Below are positions 42,801-51,270 of a DNA stretch of 64,000 nucleotides, piece after piece. A model generated the notes under the pieces. It did no database searches. It saw only the letters and a program-made list of their open reading frames with translations, and was not told the DNA's origin. This stretch comes from Phycisphaerae bacterium (lineage in GTDB: Bacteria; Planctomycetota; Phycisphaerae; UBA1845): NCBI GenBank assembly GCA_029260215.1, contig JAJDDQ010000031.1, positions 62,001 through 126,000 on the forward strand, in the 5' to 3' direction. How positions within the stretch are numbered: the stretch's first letter is position 1; the number at the start of each line of letters is the position of its first letter. The position numbers and the translations under genes were made by a program.

Positions 42801-43553
42801 ATGAGCATTACAACGCAGAGTACGGCGGTCATTGATGGGGCGTACGCTACAATCACTATCAGCACCGAGTCGGGGTTGAACGTGATGTCGGCGGAAGCGA
42901 TGCGCAGTCTGGGGGCTGCGGTGGAGAAGGTTGCGTCGGCGGAGGGTGTGCGTTTCACCGCGATACGGGCGGAGGGGAAGGTTTTTGTCGCGGGTGCGGA
43001 CATCAAGGAGATGTCTGCCTGCGACGCCGATCAGGCGCGGGAGTTTGGCCGACTGGGGTCGGGCGTTTGCGATGCGATTGCGGCGTTGCCGTGTGTGACG
43101 GTGGCGGTGCTTCAGGGTGCGGCGGCTGGCGGTGGGTGCGAGATTGCATTGGCGTGTGATTTTCGGATCGCGACGGCCCGGGTGAAGATCGGGCTTCCGG
43201 AAGTGACGCTGGGTCTGATTCCCGGATGGGGTGGGATTCCTCGGGCGGCAAGGATTTTAGGGTGTACGCAGGCCAAGAGATTGATTTTCAGCGGTTCACT
43301 TATTTCGGCTGAGGAGGCGAATCGCATAGGATTGATTACGTCGGTGGTGGCGGATGCGGACGGGTTGGCTGACGAGCTTGGTTCTTTGTGGGAGTTGTTC
43401 GTCAAGGCGAGTCCGGCTGCGATCGGGCTTGTGAAGCGGGCGTTGCGTGATGGAGATGATGTGGGTGCGTTTGCCGATTGTTTCCGCAATGCCGAATCGC
43501 GTGAGGGTATGGCTGCTTTTGTGGAAAAGCGGGCGGCGAAGTGGGCTGGGTAG
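42801..43553 (+). CDS. Enoyl-CoA hydratase/isomerase
   Basis: 250 residues of the crotonase superfamily, adding water to trans-2-enoyl-CoA or related chemistry. The oxyanion hole segments FVAGADIKEM and AAGGGCEIALACDFRIA are present, then EVTLGLIPGWGGIPRAARIL. ATG 42801 is preferred; the in-frame upstream GTG at 42765 would add 12 poorly conserved residues. The usual catalytic Glu pair is in the GCE and LPEVTLG regions, consistent with a hydratase. Between it and the acyl-CoA mutase gene is a palindromic repeat block. Confidence 0.88.
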   Translation: MSITTQSTAVIDGAYATITISTESGLNVMSAEAMRSLGAAVEKVASAEGVRFTAIRAEGKVFVAGADIKEMSACDADQAREFGRLGSGVCDAIAALPCVTVAVLQGAAAGGGCEIALACDFRIATARVKIGLPEVTLGLIPGWGGIPRAARILGCTQAKRLIFSGSLISAEEANRIGLITSVVADADGLADELGSLWELFVKASPAAIGLVKRALRDGDDVGAFADCFRNAESREGMAAFVEKRAAKWAG

Positions 43554-43565
43554 GTTGTTGAAGAA

Positions 43566-43680
43566 GTGTGGTGTGGGTTTTCAGCCCGTGTTATTGGGTG
43601 ACTTAGGATGGTTGCTATGGTCCGCACCGGTTGAAAACCGGTGCCACACGGAAACCGGTGCCACACGGAGACCGGTGCAA
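43566..43680. repeat. Palindromic repeats, family B (paired copies)
   Basis: GTGTGGTGTGGGTTTTCAGC, then about 30 bases on GCACCGGTTGAAAACCGGTG, followed by two short decayed units ACCGGTGCCACACGG and ACCGGTGCA. These are oppositely oriented copies of the element at 49626-49723 and 20150. Confidence 0.6.
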
Positions 43681-43712
43681 TAAAGAAACCGTTGCGTTGA
43701 AGGGTTTTGCGA

Positions 43713-45314
43713 ATGAGTACGAAGCCGAGTGCGAATCACAGTGCAGCCTCAGTGGATTGCGACGAGAAGCCGTTCGCCGGTCTTGAGGATATGTACGCCT
43801 TCGACGCGGAGTCCATGCTTGCGGAGCCTGGGGTTTTTCCGTTTACGCGCGGTGTGCATCGGGAGATGTACCGCAAGAAGCTTTGGACGATGCGGCAGTT
43901 CGCCGGGTTCGGCAGCGCTCAGCAGACCAACGAGCGGTTCAAGTTTCTGCTGGACAAGGGGCAGACGGGCCTGAGTACCGCGTTCGATCTTCCGACGCTG
44001 ATGGGCAGAGATAGTGACGACTCGTTGTCACTTGGCGAGGTGGGTCGGTGTGGCGTGGCGATATCCTCTTTGGACGACATGCGGCGATTGTACGATGGGA
44101 TTGACCTTTCGCGTGTCAGCACGAGCATGACGATCAATGCGCCAGCGGCGATCATTCTCGCGTTTTATGTTTGCGTGGCCGAGGAGCAGGGGCACGGGCC
44201 TGACGAGCTTCGCGGGACGTTGCAGAACGATATTTTGAAGGAGTTTCACGCTCAGAACGAGTATGTTTTTCCGCCTGGCCCCAGCGTGAAACTTGTGATC
44301 GATACGATCGAGTACGGCACGCATCACATGCCGCTTTGGAATACGGTTTCGATCAGCGGGTATCACATTCGTGAGGCCGGCGCTACGGCGGCGGAGGAAC
44401 TGGCATTCACGCTTGCGGACGGGATGGAATACGTGCGTCTGTCACAGGAGCGTGGTCTGGATGTCGATGATTTTTCTCAGCGGCTGAGCTTCTTCTTCGA
44501 CGTGCATAATGATTTTTTCGAGGAGATCGCGAAGTTGCGGGCGGCGCGGCGGATTTGGGCCAACGTGATGCGTGATCGTTTTGGTGCGAAGAACGATCGC
44601 AGCCTGTGGTGTCGGATGCATTGTCAGACGGCTGGTGTGACGCTGACCGAGCAGCAGCCGATGAACAACGTGGTGCGTGTGGCGTTGCAGGCGATGGCTG
44701 CGGTTCTGGGTGGTACGCAATCTTTGCACACGAACAGCATGGACGAGACATTGGCATTGCCGACTGAGGAAGCGGTCAAGGTGGCATTGCGTACGCAGCA
44801 GATTATCGCGCATGAATCCAACGTGACGCAGACGGTGGATCCGTGCGGCGGGAGCTATTTCATTGAGAAGCTGACGAATGAGATGGAGGCGAAGGCCAAC
44901 GCGATTTTCGATCAGATCGACGCGATGGGCGGCGTGCTGAAGGCCATCGATCGTGGCTATTTCCGGCGGGCGATCGCGGAGTCAGCCATGATGGAGAACA
45001 AGCGTATCGAGTCCGGTGCGCAGGCGATCGTCGGTGTGACTGATTTCGTGGATGAGGAATCGCACGGGATGGAGACGCTCAAGATCGGGCAGGATGTTGA
45101 GGATGCACAGGTCGCGAGCTTGAAACAACTCAAGGCTGATCGCGATCAGAAGCGTTGGCGCGCATCGCTCGACCATCTGCGCGACTTGGCCCGTGAGGGT
45201 GCGAATGTTATGCCGGCGCTTATCGCGGCGGCCAAGGCGGACGCGACAGTGGGCGAGATGATGGAGACGATGAAGGGTGTGTTCGGTGCGTACGACGGTG
45301 GGCCTGAGTGGTGA
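43713..45314 (+). CDS. B12-dependent acyl-CoA mutase, large (catalytic) subunit
   Basis: 533 residues, the TIM-barrel chain of methylmalonyl/isobutyryl-CoA mutase-type enzymes; it lacks its own B12 domain, which is in the next gene. FPFTRGVHREMYRKKLWTMR, SISGYHIREAGATAAEELAF, LSFFFDVHNDFFEEIAKLRA, GGTQSLHTNSMDETLALPTE and VADPCGG-like TQTVDPCGGSYFIE are family hallmarks. The MRQFAGF segment has Phe where methylmalonyl-CoA mutases normally have Tyr, as in isobutyryl-CoA mutase, so the substrate may not be methylmalonyl-CoA. ATG 43713. The mutase acts with the B12/GTPase chaperone encoded 147 bases downstream. Confidence 0.9.
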   Translation: MSTKPSANHSAASVDCDEKPFAGLEDMYAFDAESMLAEPGVFPFTRGVHREMYRKKLWTMRQFAGFGSAQQTNERFKFLLDKGQTGLSTAFDLPTLMGRDSDDSLSLGEVGRCGVAISSLDDMRRLYDGIDLSRVSTSMTINAPAAIILAFYVCVAEEQGHGPDELRGTLQNDILKEFHAQNEYVFPPGPSVKLVIDTIEYGTHHMPLWNTVSISGYHIREAGATAAEELAFTLADGMEYVRLSQERGLDVDDFSQRLSFFFDVHNDFFEEIAKLRAARRIWANVMRDRFGAKNDRSLWCRMHCQTAGVTLTEQQPMNNVVRVALQAMAAVLGGTQSLHTNSMDETLALPTEEAVKVALRTQQIIAHESNVTQTVDPCGGSYFIEKLTNEMEAKANAIFDQIDAMGGVLKAIDRGYFRRAIAESAMMENKRIESGAQAIVGVTDFVDEESHGMETLKIGQDVEDAQVASLKQLKADRDQKRWRASLDHLRDLAREGANVMPALIAAAKADATVGEMMETMKGVFGAYDGGPEW

Positions 45315-45461
45315 CGCTTGGCTGCTCGGTGTTTTTGGTGCGCGTCCGATGCGTGGATTGCGCGTTTGACGACTTGAACTCCTTCGCTTGAAACCTATGC
45401 CACGCATGTTCCGGCTGGTTCGATTGCTGAAGCGGCGGCCTGCGGTCAGAATAAACAAACC

Positions 45462-46571
45462 ATGAAACGACCTATACGCATATTGCTGGCTAAGATCGGT
45501 CTCGACGGGCATGACCGTGGGGTCAAAGTGCTCGCGCGGAGTTTTCGTGAGGCTGGTTTCGAGGTCATTTACACCGGATTGTGGCAGACCTGTGAAGCTA
45601 CGATGTACGCGGCGATGCAGGAGGATGTCGATATCGTCGGTGCCAGCCTGCTGTCGGCGGCGCACATGACGGTGGTGCCGGAGCTTGTTCGTTACCGTCG
45701 CGAACTCGGCGTTGAGAATATTCCCATTCTGTTGGGCGGCATCATTCCGGAAACAGACCATGAGACTGTTCTGGGCATGGGGGTGGCTGCGATTTTCAAC
45801 CCCGGTGCCTCCACGGCGGACATTGTGACGCGCATTCGCGAGATGGTTGCGTCGTCCCGGTCGGAGTCGGACGAGGACTTGGTCAGGGGTTACAAGAATC
45901 GCGAGCCGGTGTCATTGGCCAGGCTTATCACGCGTTTGCAGCGCGACGGTTTGCCGGGCGGAATCGATCTCGAGCAAGGCAAGGCAACGATTGTCGGTGT
46001 GACGGGTGCGCCTGGCGTCGGCAAGAGTTCGTTTATTGGCAAGCTGGGCGGTGCGTTGCGCGAACGGGGTTTGAAAGTGGCGGTGTTGGCCGTCGATCCG
46101 ACGTCGCCGATTAACGGTGGGGCGTTGCTGGGTGATCGTCTGCGCATGATGCGCGGCAAGCCGGACGCGGATTTTTTCATTCGGAGCGTGGCGTCCGGCG
46201 ATGTGCAGGGGGGGCTTGGGCCCAAGAGCGAGGAGATCATCAGGCTGTTCGACGGATTCGATTTTGACGTTGTGCTGGTCGAAACCGTCGGTGCGGGTCA
46301 GTCCGATTTCACGGTGCGTGAGATTGTCGATCATGTTCTGCTGCTGGTCATGCCGGAATCCGGCGATGCGATTCAGTTTTCCAAAGCTGGCATTATGGAG
46401 ATCGCGACGCACTTTGTGCTCAACAAATGTGATCTGGATGGCGCGGATGCCACGCATGCACAGATGATCGGTGCGCTGGGTGATTCCAGGCCTATCTGGC
46501 GCATCAGCACGATAAACGGTGAGGGCATCGGCGACGTGGCTGACTGGCTTGTTCAATCTCGCAGCCGCTGA
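45462..46571 (+). CDS. Fusion of B12-binding domain and MeaB/ArgK-type G-protein chaperone
   Basis: 369 residues. The first ~130 residues form a cobalamin-binding Rossmann domain with the DxHxxG motif (KIGLDGHDRGVKVLAR), which carries the lower-ligand His, followed by SLLSAAHMTV and LLGGIIPETD. The rest is a MeaB-like P-loop GTPase: Walker A GAPGVGKSSFIGKLG, switch DPTSPINGGALLGDRLRM, VETVGAGQSDF and NKCD. MeaB gates B12 loading and protects the mutase. The order resembles IcmF, in which B12 domain, G-protein and mutase are one chain, but here the mutase is separate. Thus a split IcmF-like system. Confidence 0.9.
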   Translation: MKRPIRILLAKIGLDGHDRGVKVLARSFREAGFEVIYTGLWQTCEATMYAAMQEDVDIVGASLLSAAHMTVVPELVRYRRELGVENIPILLGGIIPETDHETVLGMGVAAIFNPGASTADIVTRIREMVASSRSESDEDLVRGYKNREPVSLARLITRLQRDGLPGGIDLEQGKATIVGVTGAPGVGKSSFIGKLGGALRERGLKVAVLAVDPTSPINGGALLGDRLRMMRGKPDADFFIRSVASGDVQGGLGPKSEEIIRLFDGFDFDVVLVETVGAGQSDFTVREIVDHVLLLVMPESGDAIQFSKAGIMEIATHFVLNKCDLDGADATHAQMIGALGDSRPIWRISTINGEGIGDVADWLVQSRSR

Positions 46572-46745
46572 AATCACGCCTTGAGTCAGTCATTACCGGC
46601 TAGCTTGGTGTCGGCCTGAGAACGACCAACGCGGGAGCACGACGGGAGTGGTCTTCCGACAACAAAGCGGACCGCTCCCTTACGGTCGCGGCTCTGATAA
46701 GACTTTTTTGGACACGCCTTGAGAACCAATCGCATGGAGCGAACC

Positions 46746-48584
46746 ATGAAGACCAAAGCATCTATTTTCAGGGGCGCGTGCGTGTTGACGCTCGCGCTGG
46801 TGACGTTTCCCGAGGCACATGCCTGCACGAATTTTCTTGTGACCAAGGGGGCTTCGGTCGACGGCTCGACCATTATCACCTACGCAGCCGACGCACACGT
46901 GTTGTACGGTGAGCTTTACTACACGCCGGCCGGCAGGTTCGCGCCGGGGACGATGCTGGATATTCACGAATGGGACACGGGGAAATTCCTCGGTCAGATC
47001 GAGCAGGTGGCGGAGACGTATTCGGTCATCGGCAACATGAACGAGCATCAGGTCGCGATCGGTGAAACGACGTTCGGTGGTCGGAAGGAGCTGCGCGACC
47101 CCAATGCGATTATGGACTACGGCAGTCTGATCTACGTCGCGTTGCAGCGTTCGCGAACGGCTGTCGAAGCGATCAAGATCATGACCGATCTTGTGGATAA
47201 GTATGGTTACTACAGCTCGGGTGAGTCGTTTTCGATCGCTGATCCGAATGAGGTTTGGCTGCTGGAGTTGATCGGCAAGGGGCCTGAGCACAAGGGTGCG
47301 GTCTGGGTGGCGCGCAGGATCCCCGACGGGTACATCACCGGGCATGCCAACAGCCCCCGTATTCGGCGGTTCCCGTTGCACGATCCGGAGAACACGCTTT
47401 ACGCAACGGATGTCATTTCGTTCGCGCGCGAGATGGGATTTTTCGACGGCCGGGACGAGGAGTTCAGCTTTACGGATGCTTATTCGCCGGTTCGCTTTGG
47501 CGGTGTCCGATTTTGTGATTCGCGTGTGTGGTGCATGTTCAAGCGGGCAGCACCGTCGATGACGCTGAATTCGGATTGGGTTCGCGGTGTGGATGGTGCG
47601 GAGCCGCCGCCGCTTTGGATCAAGCCTGATCGCAAGGTGTCGGTGCAGGATGTCATGGGTTTCATGCGCGATCACTTTGAAGGTACCGATCTTGACATGA
47701 CCAAGGATGTCGGCGCGGGGCCTTACAAACTGCCCTACCGCTGGCGACCGCTGACGTGGGAGGTCGGCGATCAGAAGTACTTCAACGAGCGTGCGACCTC
47801 GACGCAGCAGACGGGTTTTTCGTTCGTGACGCAATCGCGATCGTGGCTGCCGAATCCGATCGGCGGCGTGTTGTGGTTTGGTGTGGATGATACGTACAGC
47901 ACTGTTTACCTGCCTATCTACTGCGGCAATACGAAGCCGCCGCACAACTTCGCCGTCGGGACGGGATCGTTCGACGAGTTTTCGTGGGAGTCTGCTTTTT
48001 GGGTTTTCAACTTCGTTTCGAACTATGCATACTCACGTTACAGCGACATGATCCTGGATGTTCAGTTGGTGCAGCGCGAGTTGGAGGGTCGTTTCGCGGC
48101 TGATCAACTTCGGGTGGAGGGGGCAGCCCTTGCGTTGTACAAGCAGTCGCCGCGTCTGGCGGTCGATTATCTGACGGACTACTCGTGTTCAGCCGGTGAC
48201 AACGTGGTTAAGCGTTGGCGGAAGCTGGGCGAGCATCTGGTCTACAAGTATCTCGACGGCAACAAGAAGAACGAGCACGGCAAGGTTACGCATCCCGGTT
48301 ATCCGCAGGCGTGGTACGACCGGGTGGCGGCGGAGACGGGCGATCATCTGAAGATGCGCAAGCTGGCGTCGGAGGTGGATGAGGCTGAACCGGATGAGGC
48401 TGACATCGCGCGCAGGACGGCTGTGGCGGACAGTGTTTTGGCGCTGCTGGATGTGCGGCAGATCAAAGTTGTGGAGTCGGCTCGCGATCGGATTCTTGGT
48501 TGTGAGGATATCAAACTTCTTGAATCCTGGCTTCTTCGTACCGCCACCGCTACGGACGTTGCGGACCTGTTTGGGGCGGATTGA
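46746..48584 (+). CDS. Secreted C69-family dipeptidase
   Basis: 612 residues. A signal peptide ending EAHA is cleaved so that Cys27 (ACTNFLVTKG) becomes the N-terminal nucleophile, as in Ntn-type C69 dipeptidases. The body contains SVIGNMNEHQVAIGETTFGG, GESFSIADPNEVWLLELIGK, WVARRIPDGYITGHANSPRI and GVLWFGVDDTYSTVYLPIYC, all typical of the family. It hydrolyses dipeptides, outside the cytoplasm given the signal. ATG 46746 follows GGAG by six bases. Probably monocistronic; the following gap holds two copies of palindromic family A. Confidence 0.88.
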   Translation: MKTKASIFRGACVLTLALVTFPEAHACTNFLVTKGASVDGSTIITYAADAHVLYGELYYTPAGRFAPGTMLDIHEWDTGKFLGQIEQVAETYSVIGNMNEHQVAIGETTFGGRKELRDPNAIMDYGSLIYVALQRSRTAVEAIKIMTDLVDKYGYYSSGESFSIADPNEVWLLELIGKGPEHKGAVWVARRIPDGYITGHANSPRIRRFPLHDPENTLYATDVISFAREMGFFDGRDEEFSFTDAYSPVRFGGVRFCDSRVWCMFKRAAPSMTLNSDWVRGVDGAEPPPLWIKPDRKVSVQDVMGFMRDHFEGTDLDMTKDVGAGPYKLPYRWRPLTWEVGDQKYFNERATSTQQTGFSFVTQSRSWLPNPIGGVLWFGVDDTYSTVYLPIYCGNTKPPHNFAVGTGSFDEFSWESAFWVFNFVSNYAYSRYSDMILDVQLVQRELEGRFAADQLRVEGAALALYKQSPRLAVDYLTDYSCSAGDNVVKRWRKLGEHLVYKYLDGNKKNEHGKVTHPGYPQAWYDRVAAETGDHLKMRKLASEVDEAEPDEADIARRTAVADSVLALLDVRQIKVVESARDRILGCEDIKLLESWLLRTATATDVADLFGAD

Positions 48585-48604
48585 CGCTGGTGTGGTGTTG
48601 GGGC

Positions 48605-48696
48605 GTGTCGCACGCGACACGGCTAAGCGGGACGTCGCGCGAATGCGCAAGTGTTGGTCGTCTGGGATCGTGTCGCACGCGACACGGCTAAACGGG
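48605..48696. repeat. Palindromic repeat, family A (copies 2 and 3)
   Basis: Two direct copies of GTGTCGCACGCGACAC, each followed by GGCTAA(A/G)CGGG, at 48605-48631 and 48670-48696. They match copy 1 (14633-14664, opposite orientation) over 27 bases with one or two mismatches. Located between the C69 peptidase and the next gene. Confidence 0.75.
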
Positions 48697-48722
48697 TGGG
48701 GGTGACCTGAGATGCGAAGAAC

Positions 48723-49610
48723 GTGAGTTCCTTTGCGGGCTTGTATCTTGTCGCAGCGTTCTTTTTGTTTGGCGGGAGCGGTGATGCGCACCGGTCGGTG
48801 CACTTCGAGTTGTCATGTGGCGCGGATGATCGTGTCGCGCGGATAGTCTTGGCGGATATGGAGCACACGCTGGATCGTGTGCTTCGTTTTTGTGACCGCA
48901 TCGGCCTCAAGTACGAAGTCGGTGTTGATCGGATTCGAGGGCGGGTTGTGTGCGATGAACGGGCGCGTTCCGCGTTGCGCCAACCGGGCATGCAGTGGGG
49001 TGTGTACGATACGAACAGCGGGAATATTTATCTGGACCCGTCGATTTTCGCGCCCGGTGAGGTGGCTTTGTCGGGGCCTCGATTGGCTGCCCTGCGTTTG
49101 ACGGTGCGTCATGAAACTGCCCATCTTGTCCTGGACCGCTTGTTGCCCCGATTCGGAACGAACGCGCCGGCTTGGCTTGCGGAAGGGTTGGCTTGTTTGT
49201 TTGAGCATGTTCCGGAAGACGAAGCGGATGCCGATACTTTACCCAACGCTTTTCGACAGGCGGACCTGCGTCGATTGTGGTCGGCGTCGCGACGGAATCC
49301 GGCAATTGAATTTGACATTGTGCGTGTTCTTGAATCCCGCGACTGGCCTGACGTGTCGGGTGTTTCCGCGTCCAAAGCCGACAAGCGGTTGAGTGCGTGG
49401 TATGCGTCCTGCTGGGCGATTGTTTATTACTTGTCTGAGCGGGAGCCGGCGTGCCTTGCGGATGTTGTGCGCATGTTCAATGGTGCTGCTGAGGGCGCGG
49501 ATTCAACGGCACGTGCGCATGAGGCTCTTCGCGGTGCGGCGGGCTGTTTGAATGGCGATGTGTCTTCGCGCGTCGTACGTTTTGCGCTCGGTGTTGAAGC
49601 CCGTCATTAA
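48723..49610 (+). CDS. Secreted zinc-protease-like protein (DUF1570/peptidase MA type)
   Basis: 295 residues from GTG 48723. An N-terminal hydrophobic segment (AGLYLVAAFFLFGGSGDAH) suggests export. The metal motif HETAHLVLDRLLP (HExxH) is followed 26-30 residues later by PAWLAEGLACLFE, where the Glu would be the third ligand of a gluzincin. This arrangement is that of DUF1570-like proteins common in planctomycetes. Substrate unknown. The C-terminus has two Cys (AWYASCWAIV, GAAGCLNGD). Its ribosome site is weak (GAAGAAC), so the exact start is uncertain. Confidence 0.7.
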   Translation: MSSFAGLYLVAAFFLFGGSGDAHRSVHFELSCGADDRVARIVLADMEHTLDRVLRFCDRIGLKYEVGVDRIRGRVVCDERARSALRQPGMQWGVYDTNSGNIYLDPSIFAPGEVALSGPRLAALRLTVRHETAHLVLDRLLPRFGTNAPAWLAEGLACLFEHVPEDEADADTLPNAFRQADLRRLWSASRRNPAIEFDIVRVLESRDWPDVSGVSASKADKRLSAWYASCWAIVYYLSEREPACLADVVRMFNGAAEGADSTARAHEALRGAAGCLNGDVSSRVVRFALGVEARH

Positions 49611-49623
49611 CGAGCCGTTGAAA

Positions 49624-49723
49624 AAGTGTGGCACGGGTTTCCAACCCGTGTCTTCACCGGTCAAGAAAACTGGCGCTGCGTAGAACACCACATCTGGCAC
49701 CGGTTGGAAACCGGTGCCACACC
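49624..49723. repeat. Palindromic repeats, family B (head-to-head pair)
   Basis: GTGTGGCACGGGTTTCCAAC with CCCGTG (about 49626-49651) and GGCACCGGTTGGAAACCGGTG with CCACACC (49696-49723) point toward each other across about 44 bases, a BIME-like pair. Together with the following 200 bases they form a 313-base gap (49611-49923) holding no other gene that I can support. Confidence 0.65.
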
Positions 49724-49923
49724 AAAAGCTCGTGTCCTTAAACAAATCGTCAGCGCGACTCCTTGGCGAAAAAGTGTTTGTTTGCTTCGGCGGGATTCCG
49801 GGCAGGCTTTACGTTGGCCTGTTGATCGTCGAGAATAATGGGTTGTTCGCTTTGTGCGTTCCGAAGTGTACGCCGAAAAGTGCGAAGTGTGGATCGAATG
49901 TTCTCGGCGCGGTTAAGAACGTC

Positions 49924-51261
49924 ATGAATATCGTCATAAGTGGCGCGGGCACGGTGGGTCGTTACCTGGCTGAGGTTCTCTGCGGTGCCGGGCACGACAT
50001 TACCGTAATCGAACAGCAGTCTTCCGTTCTGCAAGCACTGGAAAACGAGCTGGACATTCGCACGCTCCGCGACCACTGCGCGCACGGGGCTGCTTTGCAC
50101 AAAGCCGGTGTCGCGAATTGCGACATGTATGTGGCTGCCACAAACAACGATGAAGTGAATCTGCTGTCCACATCGGTCGCATCAAGCATGGGTGCGCGTT
50201 GCACGGTGGCGCGTATTCATCACCGTGCCTATTTCGACAAAGAATATTTCGACTTCCAACGGCATTTTGGGATCGACCATATCATCTGTCCGGAGTATGC
50301 GACGGCTGTTGCGATCGCGCAGACGCTGCGTAACCCCGGGGCGTTGGCTGTGGAGATCTTTGCGCGGGGCGAGATCGAGATGCAGGAGCTGCGCGTCAGC
50401 GATAAAGCCAAAGCGGTCGGCAGCACGCTCGCGGGCTTGGCGTTGCCGGCGGGCGTGCGCATCGCCACTGTGACGCGCGAGGAGGAATCGTTCATCCCCA
50501 ACGCAACGACGACGATCGAGCGCGACGATGTCATGACGCTGGTGGGCGAGAAGAAGGCGTTTGAAGTCGCTCGCAAGCTGTTTCAGCCAGCCAAGAGTGC
50601 CAAGAAGCACGTTGCGATTTTGGGTGAATCCTCGATGGGGGTTTGGCTTTGCAGGGCGCTGCGTCAGCGGCATTTTTCGGTGCGCATTTTCGTGTTCACG
50701 CCCGAACGTGCGGAGGAGTTGGCCGCCAAGCTGCCGCACGTGACGGTGATTCAGGCTGACCCGACCGAATCGGCCGTGTTCGATGAGGAGCACGTCGCCG
50801 ACGTGGATGCGTTTGTCGCACTTACCGACGATGACGAGCAGAACATCCTGGCCGCCGCCCAAGCCAAGAGCCTGGGGGCCAAGCTGGCGATTGCGGTGAC
50901 AAGCCGATCGACTTATTTGCATCTTCTGACTCACGTTGGTATCGATCAGGCGTTCAGCCCGCGCACGGTGGCGGCCCGCGAGATTCAGCTCTTGCTCGAG
51001 ACCGGGCCTATCCGCGTTGTGGGGTCTCTCAAGGAAGCGATGGCCGACGTTTACGAAATCCGCGTCGGCAAGAGTGCTCCCGCGACCGGTGCCAAGCTGA
51101 AGGATATCAAGTTTCCGGGTCCGAGCGTGCTCGCGGCGATTCAGCGGGGTGATTCCGTGTGTGTGCCAACGGCTGACACCGCGATCGAGGCGGGCGACGA
51201 TCTTCTGGTCATAGGCCGGCGGGAGATGGTCAAGGACTTGAAAAAGGTCTTTTGCGGGTAA
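49924..51261 (+). CDS. trkA: Trk potassium uptake regulatory subunit TrkA
   Basis: 445 residues, peripheral membrane NAD(H)/nucleotide-binding gating protein. Two RCK modules are present: the first begins NIVISGAGTVGRYLAEVLCG, the second HVAILGESSMGVWLCRALRQ, each followed by a TrkA-C domain (for example EIFARGEIEMQELRVS and VYEIRVGKSAPATGAKLKDI). ATG 49924 is used; the longer frame from 49714 crosses a palindromic repeat and non-homologous sequence. The next gene 10 bases on is the TrkH pore, so both form an operon. Confidence 0.93.
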   Translation: MNIVISGAGTVGRYLAEVLCGAGHDITVIEQQSSVLQALENELDIRTLRDHCAHGAALHKAGVANCDMYVAATNNDEVNLLSTSVASSMGARCTVARIHHRAYFDKEYFDFQRHFGIDHIICPEYATAVAIAQTLRNPGALAVEIFARGEIEMQELRVSDKAKAVGSTLAGLALPAGVRIATVTREEESFIPNATTTIERDDVMTLVGEKKAFEVARKLFQPAKSAKKHVAILGESSMGVWLCRALRQRHFSVRIFVFTPERAEELAAKLPHVTVIQADPTESAVFDEEHVADVDAFVALTDDDEQNILAAAQAKSLGAKLAIAVTSRSTYLHLLTHVGIDQAFSPRTVAAREIQLLLETGPIRVVGSLKEAMADVYEIRVGKSAPATGAKLKDIKFPGPSVLAAIQRGDSVCVPTADTAIEAGDDLLVIGRREMVKDLKKVFCG

Positions 51262-51270
51262 CCCAGACAC

